Positions 8,501 to 16,256 of a stretch of DNA of 16,445 nucleotides are shown here, in pieces. Origin of the DNA: DASQPR01 sp035713725. GTDB lineage: Bacteria > Actinomycetota > Actinomycetes > Mycobacteriales > Micromonosporaceae. The notes below the pieces were generated by a model. That model was not told the DNA's origin. It made no database searches and was given only the letters and a program-made list of their open reading frames with translations. Position 1 is the stretch's first letter. Every line of letters begins with the position of its first letter. The translations under genes were made by a program, and so were the position numbers. The stretch spans positions 1 to 16,445 of the forward strand of contig DASTMZ010000080.1 in the NCBI GenBank assembly GCA_035713725.1, in the 5' to 3' direction.

Positions 8501-11500
8501 ATGGCTCAGCTTGAGTTCACGATCAGGAAGCCCACCCCGGGCGCGACGGTCGGCAGGCGCATCGCGGCGTCGGGATCGGCGGGTGCGCGCGGGACGGGGT
8601 ATCCCTTCATCGACGTGGACGCGGTCCGTGTCGATTTCGGTGACGGCGGCGGGGAGCTGCCGGCGGAGATCGTGTCGGGACGATGGTCGTGCACGGGGGT
8701 CGCGTCGCGGGCGGTGGCGGGGGGCTCGCCGCTGACGATCACGGCGATCCTCGCCGGCACGAGAGTCCACAACGTTGGCACCCCGACCGACCCCCGCGAC
8801 GGTCCGCCGCAGCCGTTCGAGTCGCGGAGCAAGGTGACGGTGACCCTCGCCGAGGATGTTCCCGAGGGGGTGAGTATTGACTCGTTTCAGTCCCCCGTGA
8901 CGCCGGCGACCCTGCCCTACCGGCTCGAGCTATCCGGCACCGCCAATGACCCGCAGAACGAGATCAGATCGGTGCAGCTGCGGGTCGACAGCGATGCGTT
9001 CGACGACGTCCACGTCGATGTCCGCTTCGGTATCTGGTTCTGGAAAAAGCCGCTCGACCTGCCCGCCGGGCAGCACCACTTCACCGTCCGCGCTGTCGAC
9101 GGTGCCGGCAACCCGCGCGAGGCGAGCGCCGTTCTCTCGGTCCGTGAGCCGTTCGAGCCGGGCGAGATCGACCAGGCGTTTGCCCCGACGCGGTATCTGC
9201 TCGAGCTGCTCGGGTTCGCGAAGCGATACGTCAAGATCGACGGGGCCATCAACAAGCTAACCCCGGCAATGCTGGCCGAGCGGTTCCACCAGCGGTTCGA
9301 CCGGCTGACCGAGCCGCGACGGTTCGAGCCGGCCACCCGGGCGCTCCCGCAGGCGCGCATCGTCGTCGAGGTCCTGCGCGACCGGTTGAAGTCGCCCGCA
9401 CCGGCGGAGTTGGACCAACGCTTCCGCGGCATGGCTTACCAGGTGCTGTTGCGGGAGCTCGGCACCTCCTACGAGGAGCTGCGGCTGGCCCGCACAGCGG
9501 ACGCCCCGGTCAGGCAGGCGCTCGCTGCTCGGCTCGGTCTTGAGCTGATCGCCGCCCGACCGGATCGGCTCGACGAACTGACCGTTTCGCCCGAGACGAT
9601 CACCGACGCCCAGTTGGAAGCGTTGTTCGGCTACCAGTCGACCGCCCCGGGGGATGCGCTATGGACCCCGCCCGACGCCGCGAGCGTGCTGCTGTGGCAA
9701 CGCGACACCCTCGACGCGCAATGGCGACGCGAGGACGAGGCACAGCGCGACAGCGCCGACGGCCCGGTCCCGATCATCGACCCGGACCTCATTGGCCCCG
9801 GCCACTTCCGGCACCCGGAGCCGAGCGACGCGGCGTTCTCCTTGCGGACGGCGCGACGGGCCTGGATAACCGAGAAACTGGGCGAGATCCGCGCCCAGGC
9901 CCGGATCGGTGCGACTCCGCTGGCTCGATTCGACCGGGTCGTGGGCAAGTTCGTGGGCGAGATCGACCTTGCCACACTGGCCTCGCGCGACGCCGAGGGC
10001 GCCGACCTGTCCCTTGACCTCGCGCCGCTCGACCTCGACCTCAACGCGTTCCGGTTCCTGGCCCGCTGCCGGGCCGTGCTCACCGACGGGGTGCTCTTGG
10101 ACACCGAGATGGGTGACGTCGTCGCGATCCTGGTCCAGGTTCAGAAACGCCGCAAGTTCCTCGGCTGGCGGCTCCAGGAGCGCCGCGCCAGCCTGGTCCT
10201 CGCGCCCTCGTCGTTCGTCCTCGACCCCGCCGAGCCCGACACCGAACGACCGGCGAACATTCCCCGCTGGCGATCGCGGCCGGCGGACTACGCGCAATGG
10301 CGGCGCGTCCTCGCCGGCCGGTTCACCCGCTCCGCCGCCCTGGACGCGACCTACCAGCTCGTCATCGACGCCGCCGAGGCGCGGGTGCTGCCCGGCCTGC
10401 GCGACGCGCTGGTCGCCGAGCTCGCGGCGCCGCAGGAACGACCGGAAGCGGCCGCGGAACGGTTGACCCGCGAGCTACTGATCGATCTGCAAGCCACCAC
10501 CGGTCAGCGCACGACTCGCGTGGATCAGGCGCTGGAGACCCTGCAGGGCGTGCTGTTCTCGCTTCGGGGTGGGCGGCTCGCCGCCGCGCCCGGGCCGCAG
10601 TGGACGATCGGCGTCGAGGCCACCGCTGAATACGAATTCGACCGGGAGTGGCGCTGGATGGGCAGCTTCGGCAGCTGGCTGGCCGCCACGCGCGTGTTCG
10701 CCTACCCGGAGAACCAGCTCTTCCCGGCCCTCTACGTCGCCGACCCACCCCTCGCCGCGCCGACAGCGCCGTTCGGCGCGCTGATCGACAAGCTGCGAGC
10801 AGTGGGCCGGCTGACTCCCGATGCCGCCCGCGGGTTCGCCGCCGATTACCTCGCCGCCCTGCGGAAACCAGACTCCGGGGTGACGCTGGAGCACCCGTTG
10901 CAGGAGCCCTTCGCGCTCACCGAGCGACGCTCCGACAGCGATCTCGTCGCATTGCAGAAGGTGAGCCGGGAGATCTTCGACCCGGTCAGCCAGCATCAAC
11001 GAGAAATCTTCTGGCTCGTCCCGATGGTGCTGGCGAGCAAGCTGCAGGAGGCCGGCCAGTTTCGTGCGGCGCTGGACTGGTACCAGACTGTCTACGCTCA
11101 CCACCTGCCGGCGGCGAACCGAAAAATCCACCATGGTCTCACCGTGGAGGGCGACCCGGGCAAGGTCTCGAACTACGACCGGGTGCCCGAGTGGACAATC
11201 GCCGAGCTCAACCCGCACATCTTCGCCATCGAGCGCCGCAACTGCTACACGCGGGCGACGATCATGGCGATCGTGGGGTGCTTCCACGCCTTCGCGGATG
11301 CGGAATTCGCCCACAACACCGTCGACGGGAACGCCCGGGCGAGGACGCTGTACGAGACCGCCGCCGATCTGCTCAACCTTCGCGACGCGCGCCCCGAAAC
11401 CGGGGAGGGAATTCCCTTTCCCAGAAATCCGGTCTGGGTCTCGCTTCGCGAGTACGCGCGGTCGAGCCTGGGCAAGATCCACCACGGGCTGAACATCGCC

Positions 11501-13453
11501 GGCACCTCGACCACCGGGGTCGGCAATGGCGAGTCGGTGCTGCCCAGCCAGTACCGCTACGCCGTCCTGATCGAACGGGCAAAAAACCTCGTCGGGATCG
11601 CCCAGCAGGTCGAAGCCTCCTACCTCTCCACGCTGCAACAACGCGACGCCGCGACCTACGACGCGATGCGAGCTGGTCACGACCTCGCCGTTGCCCGCTC
11701 GACGCTCACCAGGCAGGACCTCAAGATCGCCGACGCCGACACCGGGTTGCGGCTGGCCACGCTCCAGCGCGGACGGGCCCAGCTGCAGCGCGATCACTAC
11801 TCCCAGCTGCTCGAGGACGGCCTCAGCGGGTACGAGCGGGCAGGACTGGCGGCCCTCCGCGTGGCGGCGGGCTTGCACGCACTCGCCGGGTTTGCTTCCA
11901 TCGTGAGCATACCGCCCCCCCTCGGATTCGGAAGTCTCGGTCAGGCGTTTTCTCAATTCGCCAGCGCCGCGTCGACCCAGGGTCAGGTCTTCCAGACCCA
12001 GGCGAGCTACGACCGCCGCGCACAGGAGTGGCAGCTGCAGCACGACGTGGCGGCCAAGGACTTCGAAATCGGCAACGAGCAGATCCAGCTCGCCGTCAAC
12101 CAGCGGCTGCTCGCCGGCCAGGAACGCGACCTGGCCGAGCTGCAGATGGACCACGCCGGGGCCGTCGCCGAGTTCCTCGCAACCAAGTTCACCAACGCGG
12201 AGCTGTTCGAGTGGATGAGCGGCGTGCTGGGGCGGGTCTACGCGTATTTCCTGCAGCAGGCGACGGCGCTGGCTCAACTCGCCGAGGCCGAGCTCGCCTT
12301 CGAACGGCAGGAACTTCCGACCGGCTTCATCGGCGCCGACTATTGGCGCGACACCACGCCGGGCGCCGGGAGCGACAGCACCCCCGACCGTCGTGGCCTC
12401 ACCGGCTCCGCCCGGCTCCTGCAAGATACCGTCCGACTCGACCAATTCGCGTTCGAGACCGACCGTCGCAAACTGCACTTGACGCAGACGTTCCCACTCT
12501 CGCAGATCGCCGCGTTCGAGTTGCAGGTGTTCCGAGAGACCGGCGTGCTGACCTTCGCGACCCCGCAGGAGCTGTTCGACCGCGAGTTCCCCGGACACTA
12601 CCTGCGCCTGATAACCCGGGTCCGGATGTCAATCATCGCGCTGCTGCCACCGGTGCGCGGCGTGCGGGCGACACTCTCGGCGTCCGGCGTGTCCCGCACC
12701 GTGGTCGCGCGCGGCCCGTTCGCCACGGTGACACTGCGCCGCCAACCCGAGTCGATCGCGTTCACCTCACCGATCAACGCCACCGGACTGTTCGAGCTCG
12801 AGCCGGAGAGCGGTCTGCTGCTGCCGTTCGAGGGCATGGGCGTCGACACAATCTGGCAGCTGGAGCTGCCCAAGGCGGCAAACCCGTTCGACTACAACAC
12901 CATCGCGGATGTGCTCCTGACAATCGAGTACACCGCGTTCAGCAGCCAGGAGTATCGCCAGCAGGTGGTGCGCGACCTCGACCGACGGTTCAGCGGTGAC
13001 CGATCCTTCAGCCTCCGCAACCAATACCCGGATGTCTGGTTCGAGCTGAACAACCCCGACACCGTCGAGGATCCGGAGCAACGGATGCGGGCCGTGGTCC
13101 CATTAACCCGCGAGGACCTCCCAGCACACATCCAAGACCTGCGAGTCGCGCACTTGACCCTGTTCGTCGTGCGTCGCGACGACTTCGACGAGGAGCTTGC
13201 GATCCGCGCAGTCGATCACACCTCGGGAGGCCAGACAGTCAGCGCCGGCGAGGTGCGCACCACCGGCGGCATCATCAGCACCCGCCGCCCCGGCGGTACC
13301 CCCTGGCAGGTGTTCATCGACCGAAACCCGGTCGGCGATTGGGGATTCCAGCTGGAGGACAACCCGCAGGTCCGGTCTTGGTTCCGCGAGGGCCTGATCG
13401 AGGACATCGTCATCGTCCTTACGCTGTCGGGAACCACCCCGGAGTGGCCATGA
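8501..13453 (+). CDS. compact TcA subunit of an ABC-type Tc toxin (pore/translocation subunit with Ig-like head)
   Basis: TcA subunits form the pentameric bell that binds the target cell and makes the needle through which the toxin tip passes. The start at 8501 has AGGAGG six nt upstream and an in-frame TAG four codons before it. Residues 1-215 look like two Ig-like domains (AGQHHFTVRAVDGAGN is typical). A helical part starts near 221 (FAPTRYLLELLGFAKRY). Conserved TcA signatures follow: RELLIDLQATTGQRTTRVDQ (~657), WRWM...VFAYPENQLFP (717-745), REIFWLVPMVLASKL (~834) and NPHIFAIERRNCYTRATIMA (904). The coiled-coil/pore region spans about 1040-1270, with a hydrophobic tip near 1118-1152 and KFTNAELFEWMSGVLG. 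The TcB-binding domain follows (FIGADYWRD ~1274; FDREFPGHYLRLITRV ~1359) and then a tail with FSLRNQYPDVWFELNNP. At 1650 residues it is shorter than the usual 2000-2500, lacking a clear VRP1 leader and the neuraminidase-like insert between ~780 and 833. No signal peptide is seen. Confidence 0.9.
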   Translation: MAQLEFTIRKPTPGATVGRRIAASGSAGARGTGYPFIDVDAVRVDFGDGGGELPAEIVSGRWSCTGVASRAVAGGSPLTITAILAGTRVHNVGTPTDPRDGPPQPFESRSKVTVTLAEDVPEGVSIDSFQSPVTPATLPYRLELSGTANDPQNEIRSVQLRVDSDAFDDVHVDVRFGIWFWKKPLDLPAGQHHFTVRAVDGAGNPREASAVLSVREPFEPGEIDQAFAPTRYLLELLGFAKRYVKIDGAINKLTPAMLAERFHQRFDRLTEPRRFEPATRALPQARIVVEVLRDRLKSPAPAELDQRFRGMAYQVLLRELGTSYEELRLARTADAPVRQALAARLGLELIAARPDRLDELTVSPETITDAQLEALFGYQSTAPGDALWTPPDAASVLLWQRDTLDAQWRREDEAQRDSADGPVPIIDPDLIGPGHFRHPEPSDAAFSLRTARRAWITEKLGEIRAQARIGATPLARFDRVVGKFVGEIDLATLASRDAEGADLSLDLAPLDLDLNAFRFLARCRAVLTDGVLLDTEMGDVVAILVQVQKRRKFLGWRLQERRASLVLAPSSFVLDPAEPDTERPANIPRWRSRPADYAQWRRVLAGRFTRSAALDATYQLVIDAAEARVLPGLRDALVAELAAPQERPEAAAERLTRELLIDLQATTGQRTTRVDQALETLQGVLFSLRGGRLAAAPGPQWTIGVEATAEYEFDREWRWMGSFGSWLAATRVFAYPENQLFPALYVADPPLAAPTAPFGALIDKLRAVGRLTPDAARGFAADYLAALRKPDSGVTLEHPLQEPFALTERRSDSDLVALQKVSREIFDPVSQHQREIFWLVPMVLASKLQEAGQFRAALDWYQTVYAHHLPAANRKIHHGLTVEGDPGKVSNYDRVPEWTIAELNPHIFAIERRNCYTRATIMAIVGCFHAFADAEFAHNTVDGNARARTLYETAADLLNLRDARPETGEGIPFPRNPVWVSLREYARSSLGKIHHGLNIAGTSTTGVGNGESVLPSQYRYAVLIERAKNLVGIAQQVEASYLSTLQQRDAATYDAMRAGHDLAVARSTLTRQDLKIADADTGLRLATLQRGRAQLQRDHYSQLLEDGLSGYERAGLAALRVAAGLHALAGFASIVSIPPPLGFGSLGQAFSQFASAASTQGQVFQTQASYDRRAQEWQLQHDVAAKDFEIGNEQIQLAVNQRLLAGQERDLAELQMDHAGAVAEFLATKFTNAELFEWMSGVLGRVYAYFLQQATALAQLAEAELAFERQELPTGFIGADYWRDTTPGAGSDSTPDRRGLTGSARLLQDTVRLDQFAFETDRRKLHLTQTFPLSQIAAFELQVFRETGVLTFATPQELFDREFPGHYLRLITRVRMSIIALLPPVRGVRATLSASGVSRTVVARGPFATVTLRRQPESIAFTSPINATGLFELEPESGLLLPFEGMGVDTIWQLELPKAANPFDYNTIADVLLTIEYTAFSSQEYRQQVVRDLDRRFSGDRSFSLRNQYPDVWFELNNPDTVEDPEQRMRAVVPLTREDLPAHIQDLRVAHLTLFVVRRDDFDEELAIRAVDHTSGGQTVSAGEVRTTGGIISTRRPGGTPWQVFIDRNPVGDWGFQLEDNPQVRSWFREGLIEDIVIVLTLSGTTPEWP

Positions 13454-13557
13454 CCGGACGCCGATTCAGGTCGCACGTCACTGGCGCAGTCGACTGACGG
13501 GGTTCCGCGAGGACCGCACGATGGGCAGGTATCGGCATCATGAGATACGCAGTGCAG
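13454..13557. other. intergenic region between convergent TcA and livM remnant
   Basis: The TcA stop overlaps ATGA at 13450, which opens a 15-codon frame (MTGRRFRSHVTGAVD, stop at 13495-13497). The four-base overlap is typical of coupled operon genes, so this may be the stub of a lost third gene, or chance. A 10-bp palindrome CAGTCGACTG lies at 13487-13496. No convincing hairpin with a T-tract was found for terminating the long toxin transcript. Confidence 0.2.
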
Positions 13558-14111
13558 TCACGGTCGTATCCACGGCCGCTCCCCGCCACCGACGAATCCG
13601 GATGCGAACTCTGTCATGGCCTTTCCTCTGAGGCGCGCGCACACACGAGCGCCGATTTCTGCCAACCCGCCGGGACAGATGAACATGACAGCGATGAGCA
13701 GAGCTCCGAGCACGAGGTGATGGGACAGCGGGAAGCGCACCGCGAGCTCCTTGAGGGCGACCATGACGAACGCGCCGAGGATCGGGCCGGCGAAAGCCCG
13801 GGTACCGCCAAGGACCGTGGCGACGACGAGCTCGGCGCTGAACAGCCAGTCGACCTGTTGGGGTGTGATCTGCCGGACAAGCTGGCCCAATAAAGCGCCA
13901 GCCAGCGCCATGAAGGCTGCCGAGATCACGAAGGCGATCCAGCGGTAGCGGGTGACCGGAATGCCGACGAAGTGGGCGCGAGTCTCGTTGTCCCGGGTTG
14001 CCCTCAAGGCCATGCCGAACGGCGAGCGGAGAAGCCGCCACATGAGAAGGTTGCTGACGGCGAAGGCAGCCAGGATCACGTAGTGGAAGGCCACGGTGAA
14101 GCGGGAGCGTT
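13558..14111 (-). pseudogene. livM: LivM-type branched-chain amino acid ABC transporter permease, 5'-truncated
   Basis: The reading is the C-terminal half of a LivM permease, the membrane subunit of branched-chain amino acid importers. Visible are a membrane helix (AFHYVILAAFAVSNLLMW), the conserved cytoplasmic loop LRSPFGMALRATRDNETRA, further helices (IAFVISAAFMALAGALLG) and the late motif with GGTRAFAGP and LVLGALLIAVMFICPGGL. LivM proteins are usually about 300-350 residues, and only about 180 are present. The first possible start, GTG at 14094, falls inside a helix and has no ribosome binding site. Homology fades near 14111, and the end of the neighbouring 321-residue gene lies about 40 nt upstream. 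The 3' end looks intact, with a stop at 13558, but no livG/livF partner follows. It is therefore most likely a dead fragment left by a rearrangement. Confidence 0.75.
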
Positions 14112-14150
14112 CTGCTCGTTGCTCTTGGGGCGTAGATGGTGATCATGGCG

Positions 14151-15116
14151 TCATCCTCTCTGTTGGGCACTCGGAATGGTGGCCAGCACGCGGTAACGCA
14201 ACTTCTCCCGAAGGTCCTCGGGAGTCCGCCACTCGAGGAGCGGAAACTGTCTGACGTCGAAGTGGAGGGCCGGCTCGCCCTGTTTGGCCGTCCAGATCAC
14301 CGGGCGGCCCAATGCCATCGCGAAGCCCGCTTCAAAGTAGACGTTTGGGCGGTGACCGGTCACGTCGGCGATCGTGAACTCGGCGGCACGGATGGCGGCG
14401 ATGACTCTGTCGTCTATCCGGTCGTTGCTCGGTGACCGGTCGACCCGATCCGGCTCCATCTGGCAGTCCACCTTGATGGCCGGATAGATGCCGTCCTCGT
14501 ACACGGGATCCATCTGTGGGTCGAACCACATGGCGACGAAGCAGTGGCCCGGAACTCCGCCTGGGCCGGGATTGAGACGCGTCCACCCGTCGACAGTTAA
14601 CCGGTATCCATCTTTAGGCGAACCTGGCGATGGGACGACACCTGGCTGACGGGTCACCGCGCGCTCCAGGTCTCCGCGCTTCTCCAGTGCGTTGATCAGG
14701 TACCTTACCTGCCAGGCATCGGGAGCATCGACGAGCGGCGCTTCCACATCGGGGTGGAACTGAACGACCTGACCTGGTTGGCCCTTCTTAGCGAGCAGGT
14801 CGAGCAGGCGCATAAGCTTCTGCGGCACAGCCGTCGTCGAATGGGGACGGGCGAAGTCTTCCCAATTGCCGGTCTCCAACCGTCGCACGATCCCCTGACT
14901 GTTCGCCTGACGAGTGTCGGCGGAAAGGAACGGGACAAGCGCCCTTCGCTCATCACTCAGTCGGCCCAGTTCGCGCTTCAACTGTGCTGTCAATATGAAT
15001 TCCCCGCAACGGTCACACTCGATACGCACGCGCTCGAGACGCCCGCCGTCCGCACCATGGAGGGGAGTCGACACTGCGGGGCGGCTACAGAGTGGGCACG
15101 GCGATGATGCTGGCAT
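14151..15116 (-). CDS. zinc-knuckle / winged-helix / nucleoside 2-deoxyribosyltransferase-like protein
   Basis: This 321-residue protein has three parts. At the N-terminus, Cys7, Cys10, Cys34 and Cys37 form a CxxC...CxxC zinc knuckle (CPLC, CDRC). Residues about 95-181 look like a winged helix (LMRLLDLLAKKGQPGQ, then YLINALEKRGDLERA and YRLTVDGWTRL). Residues about 192-315 resemble the nucleoside 2-deoxyribosyltransferase-like fold: CFVAMWFDPQMDPVYEDGI, NDRIDDRVIAAIRAAEF, ADVTG, VYFEAGFAMALGRPVIW and LHFDVRQF. In related enzymes the Glu of the FExGxA turn (here Glu262) is the nucleophile that attacks an N-glycosidic bond, so an action on nucleosides, nucleotides or NAD is possible but not shown. 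The start at 15116 has GAGGAAAGG just upstream. It is probably co-transcribed with the XRE gene, whose stop is 72 bp upstream. The pairing suggests a regulated defence or stress effector. The domain call is good; the substrate is unknown. Confidence 0.7.
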   Translation of the reverse strand: MPASSPCPLCSRPAVSTPLHGADGGRLERVRIECDRCGEFILTAQLKRELGRLSDERRALVPFLSADTRQANSQGIVRRLETGNWEDFARPHSTTAVPQKLMRLLDLLAKKGQPGQVVQFHPDVEAPLVDAPDAWQVRYLINALEKRGDLERAVTRQPGVVPSPGSPKDGYRLTVDGWTRLNPGPGGVPGHCFVAMWFDPQMDPVYEDGIYPAIKVDCQMEPDRVDRSPSNDRIDDRVIAAIRAAEFTIADVTGHRPNVYFEAGFAMALGRPVIWTAKQGEPALHFDVRQFPLLEWRTPEDLREKLRYRVLATIPSAQQRG

Positions 15117-15188
15117 CCTTTCCTCATCAGGTTCGGGGTTGATGGGCCACGGTCAAGAGCGCAGCCGTCTGGATCTCTCCACGTCCGC

Positions 15189-15359
15189 TTACTGCAGCAG
15201 GTCCGACACCGGCAGGCCGAGCGCTTTCGCGAGGCGCTGCAAAATCGCGAGCGACGGATTCGTGCGATAGCCCGACTCCAAGCTCGAGACGTAGGCTTGA
15301 CTCAGCCTTGCCTTCAGCTCGATGCTCGGTCCAACCTTCCCGAACCGCTCGTACCTCAT
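15189..15359 (-). CDS. short XRE-family HTH DNA-binding protein
   Basis: This 56-residue protein ends in a clear Cro/CI-type segment: LSQAYVSSLESGYRTNPSLA, then ILQRLAKALGLPVSDLLQ, that is the recognition helix, the PSL helix and the final helix. The start at 15359 is preferred because AGAGGTG lies about 8 nt before it; the frame is open to 15437, but that extension (MVDEERRLRNVG...) has no support. The N-terminal part (MRYERFGKVGPSIELKAR) is shorter than usual: between helix 1 and the recognition helix the normal LSQEELAxxAG stretch appears to be missing or fused. It may be a natural short variant, or an internal deletion that weakens DNA binding. It precedes the deoxyribosyltransferase-like gene on the same strand and probably regulates the pair through the inverted repeat upstream. 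Confidence 0.65.
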   Translation of the reverse strand: MRYERFGKVGPSIELKARLSQAYVSSLESGYRTNPSLAILQRLAKALGLPVSDLLQ

Positions 15360-15363
15360 GGCT

Positions 15364-15404
15364 GGCACCTCTTTCGGCCACCTCACCACCGCTGAAGAGG
15401 TGCC
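15364..15404 (-). promoter_or_regulatory. perfect 10-bp inverted repeat, candidate XRE operator
   Basis: GGCACCTCTT at 15364-15373 and AAGAGGTGCC at 15395-15404 are exact reverse complements, separated by 21 nt. Their repeat period is 31 bp, about three turns of the helix, so two bound proteins would sit on the same face. The arm nearest the XRE gene contains that gene's ribosome binding site, and the other arm lies just downstream of the candidate -10 box. This is the arrangement expected for autorepression. In RNA the arms could also pair and hide the ribosome binding site, if transcription starts far enough upstream. That this XRE protein binds here is an inference. Confidence 0.45.
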
Positions 15405-15405
15405 G

Positions 15406-15433
15406 ACATTACGCAGGCGCCGTTCCTCGTCTA
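15406..15433 (-). promoter_or_regulatory. candidate promoter of the XRE cassette
   Basis: On the minus strand TAGACG (15433-15428) and TAATGT (15411-15406) are 16 nt apart and match the sigma70 -35 and -10 consensus at 4 of 6 and 3 of 6 positions. The predicted start of transcription would fall in the distal arm of the inverted repeat. The -35 box lies inside the phosphoesterase remnant. The call rests only on these matches and the position. Confidence 0.3.
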
Positions 15434-16236
15434 CCACCGGCTCGCCGGCACCATTTCACCTGCTCAACCAGCACGGCGTGCCGTGGGCCAACTACTACCA
15501 GGACGTTCCGCAGGGCATCGGCTTCCGGAACTTCCTGGCTGATCCCGTGCACTTCCGCTTCTAACAGCAAGCCCGGCCCGGTCCAGCTGCCGCCGAATCC
15601 GTTCAACTCGTTCCTGGAGTACGCCACGGCCGGCACACTGCCGTCGGTGGCCTTCGTCGATCCGAATTTCGGTGTCTTCAATCCGCTACCGAGAACGATG
15701 AGCATCCGGGCCCCACTGCCGGCAACAACATCCGCAACGGTCAGTCCTTCGTCGCTCAGCTGCTCGACTCCGTCCGCAACAGCCCAAACTGGCCGGACTC
15801 CATCGTGCTGATCACCTACGACGAGCACGGCGGCTTCTTCGCCCGCGTGGCGTCGCCGGCGGCGCGCCAGGGTTGAGCGCGCACGCCGGATGGGATCGCA
15901 CCGAATTAGTGCGCCGACGCGTCCCAACCTCCCGGCGAGCGCGGCGCCGGGCGGCGGCCTGAATTGCACGCAGAGCCGGATGGACGCGGCCGAGCTGTGC
16001 CCCGCCTTCACGCCCACCGGCCCGTTTCCGGCCCAGTGCGCGAGCTTCGACCAGCTTGGCGTGCGGGTGCCGCTGCTCGCAGTCTCGCCTTTCGCCAAGC
16101 CGTCCTACGTCTCGCACACGGTCACCGATCACACCTCGATCCTCGCGTTGATCGAGACCCGTCCATCGCTCGACCCCCCCTCCATCCGTCCCTGGCCATC
16201 CCGCGGAGCAGCACCGATCCCGGCTGCAACTTCTAA
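15418..16236 (+). pseudogene. phosphoesterase (phospholipase C / acid phosphatase type), 5'-truncated and frameshifted
   Basis: The pieces belong to the PF04185-type phosphoesterases, usually secreted enzymes that cleave phosphate esters. Frame 1 gives HLLNQHGVPWANYYQDVPQG and stops at 15562-15564. Frame 2 gives NPFNSFLEYATAGTLPSVAF to about 15690. Frame 1 resumes with NDEHPGP and SIVLITYDEHGGFF, then hits TGA at 15874 and TAG at 15907. Frame 2 gives FDQLGVRVPLLAVSPF and VTDHTSILALIE to about 16160. Frame 1 finishes with STDPGCNF and a stop at 16234-16236. The N-terminal third, with the family's ENRSFDHYFG-like motif, is absent, and the homology begins next to the XRE promoter. Two internal stops and several frame changes make it non-functional. 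The order of the motifs is undisturbed, so decay by small indels is likely. Confidence 0.7.
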
Positions 16237-16238
16237 TA

Positions 16239-16256
16239 ATCCGCTAGTCAGCGGAT
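16239..16256. terminator. short hairpin between convergent gene ends
   Basis: ATCCGCT, a 4-base loop AGTC, and AGCGGAT form a perfect 7-bp stem between the stop of the phosphoesterase remnant and the stop of the minus-strand membrane protein gene. On the minus strand the stem is followed by ATTATTAGAAG, which is A/T-rich but not a true T-tract. A bidirectional terminator is possible but weakly supported. Confidence 0.25.

Noticed and set aside
10475..12999. Minus-strand frame of 707 codons and plus-strand frame of 783 codons across the TcA gene
   Set aside because: Both lie inside well-conserved TcA coding sequence; their Arg/Pro/Ala-rich or Val/Gly/Leu-rich translations are typical of frame shadows.
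13487..13496. Palindrome CAGTCGACTG after the TcA gene as a terminator or attachment site
   Set aside because: There is no loop, no T-tract, and no second copy in the window.
15409..16098. Minus-strand 229-codon frame over the phosphoesterase remnant
   Set aside because: The plus strand carries the family motifs in order (NEHPGP-like, YDEHGG, TDHTSIL); the minus frame has none.
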